Below the pieces are notes generated by a model. The model did no database searches. It was not told the DNA's origin and was given only the letters and a program-made list of their open reading frames with translations. From assembly GCA_949987565.1 (NCBI GenBank), contig OX465110.1, positions 6,418,309 to 6,482,308 of the forward strand: a stretch of DNA of 64,000 nt, given 5' to 3'. Origin of the DNA: Luidia sarsii. Taxonomy: Eukaryota > Echinodermata > Asteroidea > Paxillosida > Luidiidae. Position 1 is the stretch's first letter; every line of letters starts with the position of its first letter. A program made the position numbers and the translations under genes. This document shows, in pieces, positions 36,201 to 48,200 of the stretch.

Positions 36201-39200
36201 TTATTCTTGGCCAGCACTAACCTCATGAGGGTGGTTATGTCGGAGATGGGTGGAGAAGACTGTTTTCCCTTGGCCAGGGCCGAGGAGCAAGCTTGAATGC
36301 CTTCTTCCTGGGGGATGTTAGTGTATAGAGAGGAGACGTCAATAGTACCAATTATGGCAGTGGCAGGGATTTGATCCTTGACACTTTCCAACTTTCGCAG
36401 AAAGTCGGGAGTGTCATGGACGTATGAGGGGATTTGGGGAACCAGGGGTTTGAGAAAAGAGTCAATGAAAAGAGATATGTGTTCCGTAGGTGAACCATTG
36501 CCAGAGATGATGGGTCTACCTGGGTTGTTGGCCTTGTGAATTTTCGGGAGAAGGTAGAATCTGGCAGTTCTACAATTGATAGGTGATAGAAATCTGTGAG
36601 CTTTTTTACTCAAATGATCACGTGATCGCATGTCATCCAAAACTTCCTGAATTTGCTCTGAAAATTTGCCAGTGGGGTTAGAGTCCAGACATTTATAGTG
36701 CTGGGGATTGTTGAGTTGGCGATTGGCTTCATCAATATATTTTTGGCGATCCATGATAACTACGGCTGACCCTTTATCTGCTGGCTTGATAATGATGTCA
36801 CCGCGGGAACGTAGAGTGTTGAGAGCAAGACGTTCTTCTCTAGGGAGATTGTCGTGGGGCTTACGGGTAAGCCCCACTTACCCGTAAGCCCCACGACAAT
36901 CTCCCTAGAGAAGAACGTCTTGCTCTCAACACTCTACGTTCCCGCGGTGACATCATTATCAAGCCAGCAGATAAAGGGTCAGCCGTAGTTATCATGGATC
37001 GCCAAAAATATATTGATGAAGCCAATCGCCAACTCAACAATCCCCAGCACTATAAATGTCTGGACTCTAACCCCACTGGCAAATTTTCAGAGCAAATTCA
37101 GGAAGTTTTGGATGACATGCGATCACGTGATCATTTGAGTAAAAAAGCTCACAGATTTCTATCACCTATCAATTGTAGAACTGCCAGATTCTACCTTCTC
37201 CCGAAAATTCACAAGGCCAACAACCCAGGTAGACCCATCATCTCTGGCAATGGTTCACCTACGGAACACATATCTCTTTTCATTGACTCTTTTCTCAAAC
37301 CCCTGGTTCCCCAAATCCCCTCATACGTCCATGACACTCCCGACTTTCTGCGAAAGTTGGAAAGTGTCAAGGATCAAATCCCTGCCACTGCCATAATTGG
37401 TACTATTGACGTCTCCTCTCTATACACTAACATCCCCCAGGAAGAAGGCATTCAAGCTTGCTCCTCGGCCCTGGCCAAGGGAAAACAGTCTTCTCCACCC
37501 ATCTCCGACATAACCACCCTCATGAGGTTAGTGCTGGCCAAGAATAATTTCTCCTTTCTTGGCAAGCACTATCTTCAAGTGCATGGCACTGCCATGGGCA
37601 CGCGCATGGCTCCTTCCTTTGCATGCCTCTTCATGGGTGACCTTGAGGAACGCATGCTCAGTGAGGCTCCATGCCGTCCCTGGATTTGGTGGAGATACAT
37701 AGATGACGTGTTCTTCATTTGGACTAGGGACGGTAGCAGCTTGAATGCGTTCTTTGACCACATCAATTCCTTCCATAGGACCATCAAATTCACTTGGGAG
37801 CAGTCTCTTCAACAGACCCACTTTCTGGACGTCACCGTCCGGAAAGACCTCAATACACTAACTACTGACTTGTATTCTAAGCCCACCGACACTCATCAAT
37901 ATCTCCATTCCTCCAGTTGTCACCCTAGACACTGTAAGACTGGTATAGCTTACAGCCAGGCCCTCAGATTGAGGCGTATATGTTCCAATGAGTCCGACTT
38001 TCGCCGCCATACACGTGTATTGGCCAGTAACTTGGTTGCTAGAGGCTATAGTTCTCGCCAAGTGAAGAACTCCATTGCTAAAGTCTATTCCATTCCCAGA
38101 AGTTCGGCACTAAAACAAAAGCCTCCAGGTCCCAAGGACAAGCCCAAAGTTCCCTTAGTTACTTCCTACCACCCTTCTCTTCCTCCTCTCAGGAAGATAA
38201 CTAAGGAAAACCACCATATTCTCCACACTTCAGATCGTCTGGCTGAAGCCATTCCTAATTCGCCTGTTTTGGCTTTCAGGCGCCCCCGTAACCTGCGTGA
38301 CTTAATTGTCCGAGCAGAGGTTCCCCCTTTGGACTCTTCACCTCCAACCAAATTTGGTACATTTAAGTGTACCTCGAAATGCATTGTTTGCAAGACACAT
38401 GTCAAGGAAATAGACTCTTTCAATGGACATTCTTCTGGAACTACCCACACGACCTATGGCTCTATCACGTGCACTACCTCAAACATCATATACCTCATCT
38501 CTTGTAGAGTTTGTAATATTCAGTATGTTGGCGAGACAAAAAAAACCCTCAAAAAACGAATCTATGGCCATAGGTCTACCATCAAAACCGGTAAAATGGA
38601 CACCCCTGTTGGGTATCACTTCAATCTCCCTGATCATTCGATATCAGATATGAGTGTACTGGGCATAGAATCACTTGGTCACCGTAGTAATGCTGTCCGT
38701 CTTAGCCGTGAGAAAATGTGGATGAAGCGTCTTCGGACTATTCAACCACATGGTCTCAACATCCAGGAGGGTAATGACTAACACCATGCAGCTTTCTGAT
38801 AATCCTTCTTTTGTGTTCAGTCTTTCACACTTCTCTCTTTGATCTTTTCCCCCTATTGTCACTAATCCCTACCCCACTCCTTGCCCTTCTCTTTGATCTT
38901 TCCCCCTCCTCTCACTAATCCCTACCCCTTGCCCTTCCCTTTGATCTCTCCCTACCAGCTTCACTCTTTGTCCTCTGTTTCTCATCCGTGTCCTATTCAA
39001 TCTCCCCCCCTGCCTTCGTGTACATGTATCTGTTTTGTCCTTGTCACTCTGCCTTTGAGAAAGGTCCTGCTAGGATCGAAACGTCAGGCCCACTAAATTT
39101 TAGATTTTTAAGAACAGTAGGGTTTTTTATTGAAATTACTAAACAGAGATGCAGCTGCCAAATGCCCCCGACATCGTTATTATTAATCATGCACACCGCG

Positions 39201-42200
39201 TGGTCTTGTCCGCGCTGTGTGTAGGCACCGTGCGTTCAAGATAATGTTGGCCGTTGTGTGAGTTGTGTGAGCCTGTATGCGCTGTGTAAGTTTTGCGCTA
39301 TACAGCGCGGTGTTTCGGCGCTTTTTATAATCGAAAAGGTCGCATTTTCCTCCACTTTTATCTGTATATTTCTGAGTGTTTGTGCAGTAATTAGAAAGTT
39401 CTATGAACAAAAATTAATGTGTGGAAAATGTCAACCGAAAATATATTTTTTTCCATTTTTTTTTCCAATAAAATTTTTAGGGTCGCAGCTCCAAAATAGG
39501 GTCGGTCGGGAAACCGGAAGCACAACTATTATTTTTTTTGGCCTTATTGTAAAACGCATTGTTTTCCTCACTCTGGATTGGGAAAAAAAATATCCGAAAA
39601 AAAGGTTTACTGGAATCCAAAATCGACAAAACAGACGACACTGCTTTTCCCAAAGTCGGTTTGAGGCATGAAAAATGACCTCCAAACCAGCCGTTGATTG
39701 GTACCGCTAGCGGTGTCCAAGATTCACTGGTACCCTCAGACGAAAAGTTCGTTGACATGAAAAAATGTCCTGCACGTGCTGTTGTGCACAGAATGTCCAA
39801 TGTTTAGCTGGCAGTGCGCATGGTACGGTCAAGCTTCCATAATGACTCTGTGCATGCTGCACACACATCAGTCTGGCGCGCTGTGCTAAGCTAAGGGCAG
39901 CGCTGGCGGCCGGCACTATCCCGCATGACCGGGAGCTGACGTGTTTCGGAAAGACATTTTTGGGGCAGCGTCTGGAAAAATAAAAAATAAATAAACTCTC
40001 CGGAAATCGGAATGTCAACACCAATAGGCTAATACCGCTTCAGGGCAATTTCTTTTCTGATTGGCAAAACTCTGACTCGTGAATCTACATGTAAGGTAAT
40101 GGATTGACGTAGCGCACTGCGATTTTCTGAGCCTTCCCAAGGCGCAGGTAGACAACATCATTGGTTTATTTTACTTTACTTCAAAAAGAGTTCCGGTTCA
40201 GTAAAAATGTTCTTTCCCATTTTCAGTTCCCGTTCAGTTTTTTCTTTATTTTTGTTTACTTTTAATAAAGAAAAGAAGGGGGAAAATTGTAATGAATGGC
40301 CTAACTTTCGATCCTAGCAGGACCTTCAACAGAGAGTCAGACATAAAATTGATAACTCCGACAGTTTGCCTTTCATGTGGAAAGAAAGCTACTAAGAAGA
40401 CAACACCGCGCAACAAAGGGGGGAACTAAATAACTCCCGACCGCGGTTGGTGTTCCACTCTGCTTGTCATTCTGCCTCTAGGGGTGCTCATATTTACCCA
40501 CAATACATTGTTAGTACCAAAAACAAACTGTGAGCAACTTAAATATGTATTGTTTCTTTGGATTTTTCCAACTAAAAAATGAATGACATCCAAAATGCTC
40601 AGCTGCTGTATTGAGCACCCCTCCCATTCATAATGGAATAGTTCATGTTGTCCACACACAGCTAGCCGTGGCCCGCTGCGGCGGGTCGCGGAGTGCCCTG
40701 TGTGTGCCGGGCCAGGGACTTCTCCATATTCATTTGACCATTATCATAACAATAGCGGACTTTACAGAGGGGACCGTCCGGGCACCGCACTGCGCCGCGA
40801 TTTAATCCGGGAGGTGGGACGCTGGAGGACCCGCCACGGCGGGTCGCGTCGCGCCGATAAAAATCTTGTTGACATGGTGCCTTACCTGGAGTTGATGCAG
40901 AACATCTTGACTATCATGCCGTTACTTCTGCCCTGGCCGTTGTCTGCATCTCCCCTCACCATCTCCAGCAACTCTCCTAAACAAGGGCACCGACGGCAAC
41001 GATTCATGATCAGAACAAAGAGCAATCGGGCGAGGACACAATGTTTACAATTCTAAGTGAGGAATCTATTGAAATGCATTGAGAAAAAAAATGGCACAGA
41101 AAACTCTGACTGGACCGAGGATTTGAACCTGATATCTCTGGTTTTGTGTACCAGCGCTCTTCCCGTCTGAGCTATCCAGCACTTTAGATGGTGGAATCCC
41201 GAATAGTCAAGTCAACTTGTCTTTGCCGGGATGACGGCGCCAGTCAGAAGCAATTCAACCAATAATCAGGGATCACACCCACGCTTTCATTCAAATGCTA
41301 ACAACCAATTGACCGATTGTGCCCTATATCAAACAATCACAAAGCATGGCGGCCCTCAGATCAAGGTGCCGCAAGTACAAGACGATTGTTGCACTAGTTT
41401 GTTTGATCAAGGCTTTTTCTTTCTCAAAATCTATGCAGAATATTCCGGAGTTTGTACCTGAGACCGTACCAGAATACCCACTATAAGTCACGCGATGACA
41501 CGGCACAATTGATCTATTGTTGAAAACCTGGCCACAGCAGTTCGGGGATCACACTAAGTGGGTGCAGCTTTGCCATATTTTGCAAATTGATCAAAAGTTC
41601 CCAGTCCGTCTTTCACTGATTAGTTTGACTTGTATCAAAATGGATGGCAATCAATTTCTGCAGGCTGCATCGTAGAACAACATAACGCTTGTGGTGAATA
41701 CACAAACGACTACCACCAACACTAATAGGGGCGTTGAAAGTTCCCCCTAAGGGCGTATTTGCTGTGCGAGTGAATACCCATCTGCCACCCCCTTTTTGCT
41801 ATTTACCCGAGTTGAGCTCCTCCCCATCCTCGACATCCTCCAGGAGCTGTTTGAGTCGGCAGCGGCCGGCATCCACGATGGCGTAGCTGAGCATGGGCTG
41901 GGTCAGCAGGAAGTCAGTGATGGAGCTCAGGTGGGCGTGGCCGTCGTGGTGGTCCTGATGCACCTGCAGCACGTACATCACCTGTAGGATGGGGAGGGAG
42001 TGGCGTTGATGGAGCAAGATTATCCTCGACTTTCTGACCCCCTTCTCTGACCCTCCTGTGCCCTGCCGACCCCACCCCCGACTCACTGACCCTCCTGCAA
42101 CCTGCTTACCCCCTGTGACCTGTGAACCCTCCTGTGACCTGCAGACCCCCCTGTGACATGCTTACCCCAAAGTGTCCTGCAGACCATCCCGTGACCCACT

Positions 42201-45200
42201 GACCCCCCTGTGACCCACTGACCCATTTAACCCACTGACCCCTCTTTGACCTACTGTCCCCAACCCCCGTGACTCACTGACCCCCGTTACCCACGGACCC
42301 ATTTAACCCACTGACCCCTCTTTGACCTACTGTCCCCAACCCCCGTGACTCACTGACCCCCGTTACCCACTGACCCGCTTTGACCCACTGACCCGCTTTG
42401 ACCCACTGATCCCCACCCGTGTGACCCGCTGACCTCCCCCGCGACATGCAGACCCCCCCATTACCCACTGACCGCCCCCCCAAGCCCACTGACCTTTCTG
42501 TTGATGTCAGTCACAATCAGGAAGCTGGCCGAGAGGTCCAGCTTGACCTTGATGAGGGGCCCCGGGCTGATGCCGGGCTGGACAAAGCTGAGCCTCTGCA
42601 GGCAGGTCCAGGTCACCGTGCACCACATCATCAGCTCCTGGTTGGAGCAGGCGCCCGTGATCAGGAACCGCCAGAAGGGGAGGCTGCAATGAGAGAAGAG
42701 AAGAGAAGAGAGCTATGCAAAATCGCCCCAAAACCAAGGCTGAAAAGCCACTCAAGGTTACGGGTTAGAGAAAAAAGAAGGTAAAGAGGGACTCAGGAAG
42801 GCCGGAGATAGGAATTAACATTCCTTTCCATTGGTGGTGCTTGCAAGACTGGCCTGCATCTCTCCGAGTGGATTTGAAGTCAAAACTGTCACAGCTTCTT
42901 TGCCGCGACACATGCAGTGCGGTGACCATGTGTTTGAGTTAAGGCGGTAGGATTACTGAAGAAATTTACTCTTGCCATGCTTACATTCTCCTTACATAGG
43001 CCTAACGTCATGTTATATCTATGATGTAACATGGTAATGAATTGACCAGCTCGATGGTCAGGGTTAAGACGTCTGCACTAGAAAGCGGGAGTCAGGGGTT
43101 CGAATCCCTGATTCGAGCTGCCTGAATTTTTGTCATGGCGCATCAGGAAAAGCGTCCACTTCAAGGAAAGAATTCAAGGGGACGGATCAGAATGTCTACG
43201 AGACCATTCCATGGGGGAACTGTTGGGCAATAGGATGCCATGCAAATGCTAATTTGAAGCTCAGTACAGTACGCAGGCTATCAATGATTCCTTGATGGCA
43301 GTTTACAGTGGAACGTCGCTATGACGAACGCCAATATACCAAACATAAACGGCTATAACGAACATGCCCTTTAACTCCTGTTTATTGAGTACAAAATTAT
43401 GTGGCTGCAACTGCTATAACGAACGACCGCTACACCGAACAACTTTCAGGGATCGCAGGATGTTCGTTCCACTCCAATGGCCTGAGGACTTCGGATAGAC
43501 AAGAAAACTTACTCGGGGTCCTGGTACTTGTGGTTGTCGCAGAAGAGCAGGGCGGAGAGCGGCTTGCCATCGTGGGGCGAGAACCGATGCAGTCGGGAGG
43601 GGGTCTGGTCCGGGCTGGACATGTCCATCTGCCAGAACTTGACCGTCCCGTCCTCGCTGGCCGTGGCCAAGACTTGACCGTCCGGGGCGATGGAGAGGTC
43701 GGTGATGGGCTGACCATTGGTGGGGGAAAAAAAGGAAGCAGATTAGTCAAGTTTCCTCAAGTCTCCAAGTAAAAACAAAATGTTGATTTCTCATCTGAAC
43801 TTTTTGAAAAAAGGTGGATGCAGGCACTTTTTGGTTTTTCCTCTTCCAAAGTGTTTTCCCCCTAAAGACGGGATGTCTAATTTCAAGTTGTTTTTATGTA
43901 CAAAACAATATGTAGGCTGTGCATGTGCAAGGTTCAACGGCTGGAAACAGCAAAAATCAATCGCAATTACGTCTTTTCATCCTTTTATTAAACAAAATAA
44001 TAATACATTGATGCGGCGGCAAAAAGAAGAAGATAATTGGCCTTAAAAACAATGCCCTCATTTCCAGGAATCTCAATCAATCAACAATGTGGCCTTGAAT
44101 ATTGCCAAATATTATCTGCGAGAGGCCACTTTGGCCGTGGAAGAAAAACAAAGCAGTTTGGGATGGGAGAATACCCCAAAAAAGTCTGGAACTGGCAGCC
44201 TATAGAATGCTCCTTGTTACTAAGACTTAGGGCATGAGGCAAAGTTAAGGCAGTGTCCTGACTTTTTGGACAAAACGATGGACGAGAACTTTTTTTTTTT
44301 TTTTTCCAAAATGGTCGACCGACCCATTTATCCAAAACAACCAACCGGGCAATTTTTCCAAGATGGCCGCCAGTTTTTTTCTTTTTGTGAATAAAAAAGT
44401 TAACAAATACGAATAGACAAATTCCACAGTGACGACTGAGTATAAAAATATACTCATGACATTTACACTTTTGGGGAGTTTTAGTCAACAAAAGATAACA
44501 ATAAGCAGACGGCCTCCAAAAAGGAAGTGGGTGGGGACACTAAACATGTATTTTCTTTTTGTTCAGCCTAAAGGTCAGCTGAGAAGTACGGACACAAAGG
44601 AAATCTGACCCCAAAAAGCCATAAATGCAGTTTTCTTGTAGTGCATTCTTACCTTGGAGTGTCCATTGTAAACACGGATGACACCATCTGACACGTTGCT
44701 CGCATTGACCACGTTGCCGTACATCTCAGTGACTATCTCCAAATCCCAGAACTCGGCCTGCAAAAAAACAGCAAATAGCCACTTCAAATGCAAATTTCTC
44801 AAGGAGGCAGTTTGAGTGTACAAATTTGGCAACCTTCAACTAACTGCCAAACAATGGCATGGTGGGATGGAGTAGTCAAACAATGGTGGGCTGCAATAGT
44901 CAACCAATAGTGGACTGGCGTAGTCAAACAATGAACTAATATTCAACCAGACTGATCAAGGGAGCCCATCTTTGTGGACTCGGACAGAGTGCGCTCGAAC
45001 AATCCCAAGTTCTGGTCAAGCCAGAGCCCCAGGGCGATGAGGCTTGGGGTCTCTCTCCGTACCTTCTCGTCGTGTGTGATGGCCAACAGGCGACTGTTCT
45101 CGTCGCTGATGGAGCTGTTGTCGCTCCCCGACGGGTCGTCGGGAAGGTAGGGGCACCAGACTAATCGGTGGTAGTCTGTGGGCTGCGAGCCAGCCGGCCG

Positions 45201-48200
45201 GGTCACCTTCAGTTTGGGGGTTGGCCTTGAAAGAGCGAGTCAAGGTCAGGGTCTAGTTTTATGCTTTTTTGGCTCAAATCACTACAGACTGTAGACGGGT
45301 ACAGTGGCAGGAGGTTCAATCCCAAACCCCCCCAAAATATTCCAAGGTTCTCACTGCACATCTATGAAGTAACCAATGTTTGGACATGGGAGCCTGTGAG
45401 ATGAAGAATCTTTAGAGGACCGGGGAGGGATTTGAATCAGTCTACTTTGAAAACGTCTAATTTAAATAGAAACACTTGGCTAATACTTGGGCTCTTTTCC
45501 CAAAAGGCTTCGGCTCCGGCTTCATCTCTGTTACCCAAACACTGAAAACACAGCTCTTTGTTGTATTTGAAGCTTTTGGATTCCTTTTTCAAAATGCAGT
45601 GTAACATTCAAAATTAAAGCCACAGACCTTTAGTTTTCATGTGTTGTAGTTTAAAATGGACGAAAGGAAAAAAAGACAAAGCCGGAGCCTGAGCATAAGC
45701 CAAGTTTTGGAAAAAGGGGCTTGGTCTCTCAATAGAAACAACAAACTGTGGATTCGAGCCTGCAAATATCCCAGGATAATTTTTTTTTTCTTCTAAAAAC
45801 CAGAAGAGGGTGGGGTTCAAACTTTCATCCCGTATTCCTTGGCACGAAGATCAAGGATTCAAATTCAACGTCGGAACGCCAGATGCTCAAGTCTGGATGT
45901 GAAACGATTCACATAAAGGTCAGTACAAGACCTAGGGGAGACTTAGAAGAGCACAAGGATACATGATCTTGCCGTCTACGTCCATGATCTGCCAGACGGT
46001 CAGATTGCCCTGCCGGTCGATGCAGCCCAGCACGTTGGACTGGTGGTGGGCAAAGGCCACGTCCGTGATGATGTCCTCAAAGCCCTTCAACAGCGCCCTC
46101 ACCGAGGTGCGCCGGTTCAGGATGCGCAGGCCAAACCCGCTCTGGACTGTGGCAGACAATCAGAAGATAGAAGTCAGTCATTCAAGCCGACAGTAGCTTA
46201 ATAACTGCCATGCATTTCAGCCAGAATCATGTCCGTGTCGGTTTGCAGGTGTAAATAGAGGAAACAGGCCATGGGATTGATTCAACAGTTTGGGCGCACA
46301 ATTTGAGTAACCAGTTTATAGTGAAATGTAGTCAAAACCTTGCTAGCAAATTCTGTCAGCTGAAACCGCCTTTGAGTAAAATCTTGCTACATGTACAAAG
46401 CCTAGGATCAAAACAATGGCTACACCGTATTTTAGAGATCGGTACAAGTTTGCAAATTTAAGTCAGTTTTATCTATTTTTTTAAAGTAATTTTTAAAAGT
46501 AATTTGATACTGACTTACTTTTCAGAACGTAGACCAGGTATATCTGGTTGACTGCCACCATGTTGCCTATGTAGTACTTGTGCTCCCAGTCATATTTCAC
46601 AACTGGGGTGATTTTAACCTGTGGGATGGGAGAAAAAAGCCAACATAATGCTCTTAATGAGCCAATAGACCCTTCTTATTGACGTCACGTTGCTACTAGA
46701 AACAGCGAGATCTGCCATCTTGGGGTACACACATACGCTTTCGCTCCACGTTTGTGTTCGTTGAACGTTACGTTAGTCATCATGGTGACTTTGAATGCTG
46801 CACGGTCGGCTTATTACAGTTCTCTCGACATTCTCGGCTTTATTGCTGGAATAGATCCGTACACAATTAACCCGCGACAACCATTTCGTCCATCTTTTTA
46901 GCGAAAGTGTACGAGTTGCGTCACCTTCTCTTGTCAGTACAGCGGGTAAACGATAAAAAGATTTCTTATCACGATCCCCCCTGCTTCCACAGCCAAGGAC
47001 AGCGCAAAAGTACCTCTAATCCATGGTACAACCACGGAGGAATAAAAAGAGATTCCTCCATGGCACAACTAGTAATTAATACTAGTAAAAAAGCAGTATT
47101 AGTAGTACAACTACGACGAGTTCAAAACTTGCCGCCGTGCATGTGGAGTTGGTTGCATGCACAGCTGACTTAGTAACAGCAGTGATGTGCTCATGTGTGT
47201 AATCCAAGATGGCTGATAAACAAAACGAAGACGGGTCTATACAGTTACTCTGCCGACTTACTAAGTGTTTGCCAGGGCTATCATAGTCAGGCTACATTCA
47301 GCGACTATAGCTGTGGCTGTGGATTAAATAAGGCCTTCCAAAGCAGGGCTCGAATTTCAGAGAAAAAAAATCACTAGACAACAGGTCTACTAACTGAAGA
47401 CTCTTACTGGACCTGAACTATTTTTACAAGACCTGTGCCATAAATATGAACAAAAACTTGAGAAAATGTAGTTTACTTGTACAGGTAAAAAAAAGGTATA
47501 TGTACGGTATTTGAGTGCCATTTTCTTCATGGTGCAAGAAAAAACCACAAGACAGCCGGTCCAGTGCAGTCCATGGTCTAGTGGATATTTCGAGCCCTCA
47601 GAGGACCCCTTGCCTACCTTACTACTACCGGGGGCAGAGCTATCTCTCCTGGACGCCTCGCTTGGGATGATGTTGACATCTCGGCCATAGACAGGGACAG
47701 AGCCATTCCTGTCATCTCCAGTCAGCACGCTGCCAGACCCAACCCCAGCACATAACCCATTAGCATCTCCAAGACTCAATCATAACATTAAACAATACTT
47801 TTATTTACAAAGTGCAAACAGTGGCGCGTTACGTGTCAAAGGCGCTGTGACAGAAAAATCGAGAGATAAATGTCAGTCATCAAAACGGTCAGTGACTAAA
47901 TTACCATGCATTTCAGCCAGAACCATGTCCGCTTACTCTGTTTGCAGATGAAATTAGAGGAAACGGGGCCATGGGGTTGACCAAACAAAGTCGGTTTTGG
48001 CCCACAATTTGAGTATTAAACTGGCTTATAGTGAAATCTAGTCAAAACCTTGCGAGCAAATTCTGTCAGCTGAAACCGCCTTGGAGTAAAGTCTAGCTAC
48101 AAAGCCTAGGATCAAAACGATGGACACTAAGTAAATTTTAGTTTGCAGCATTAATTAGTTTACAAATTATTTCAATTAGAATAAAATCTGTAATCATTTT

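Larger units (their letters stand above)
34589..39103. mobile_element. Inverted (head-to-head) pair of 5'-truncated Penelope-like elements
   Basis: A near-perfect palindrome centred at 36874 (spacer CCCCA, 36872-36876), where position x pairs with 73748 minus x. The two protein frames are identical in length and sequence where they overlap. ATTTTTAAGAACAG flanks both sides (34575-34588 and 39104-39117), a 14-bp target duplication, so the pair entered as one unit. The left arm extends about 55 bp further to the distal tail (GTTGCAAACTGCTTACTGAC); the right arm stops near TAGATTT. Inverted or tandem partial copies are typical of Penelope-like elements. Confidence 0.9.
32503..40881. mobile_element. 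Possible PIF/Harbinger-like element with TTA flanks (composite)
   Basis: Both ends carry a roughly 32-bp inverted repeat with three mismatches, beginning GGCACCATGT and containing AAGATTTTTAT then GGCGCG. TTA flanks both sides (32500-32502 and 40882-40884), the 3-bp TWA duplication known for PIF/Harbinger. Subterminal DNA is very GC-rich at both ends. No Harbinger nuclease or Myb-like protein is recognisable. A 4.5 kb Penelope pair is nested inside. Alternatively the two ends belong to separate MITEs. The region 33.0-34.5 kb inside shows no gene I can name. Confidence 0.4.

Noticed and set aside
34589..39103. Assembly artefact as sole explanation of the palindrome
   Set aside because: The flanks differ, a 14-bp duplication lies outside both arms, and one arm is about 55 bp longer; a false mirror would not give these. 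It still deserves long-read confirmation.
41105..41185. Functional tRNA gene on the reverse strand
   Set aside because: The anticodon stem pairs, but U33 is missing, the anticodon would be ACA, and a SINE body follows directly.
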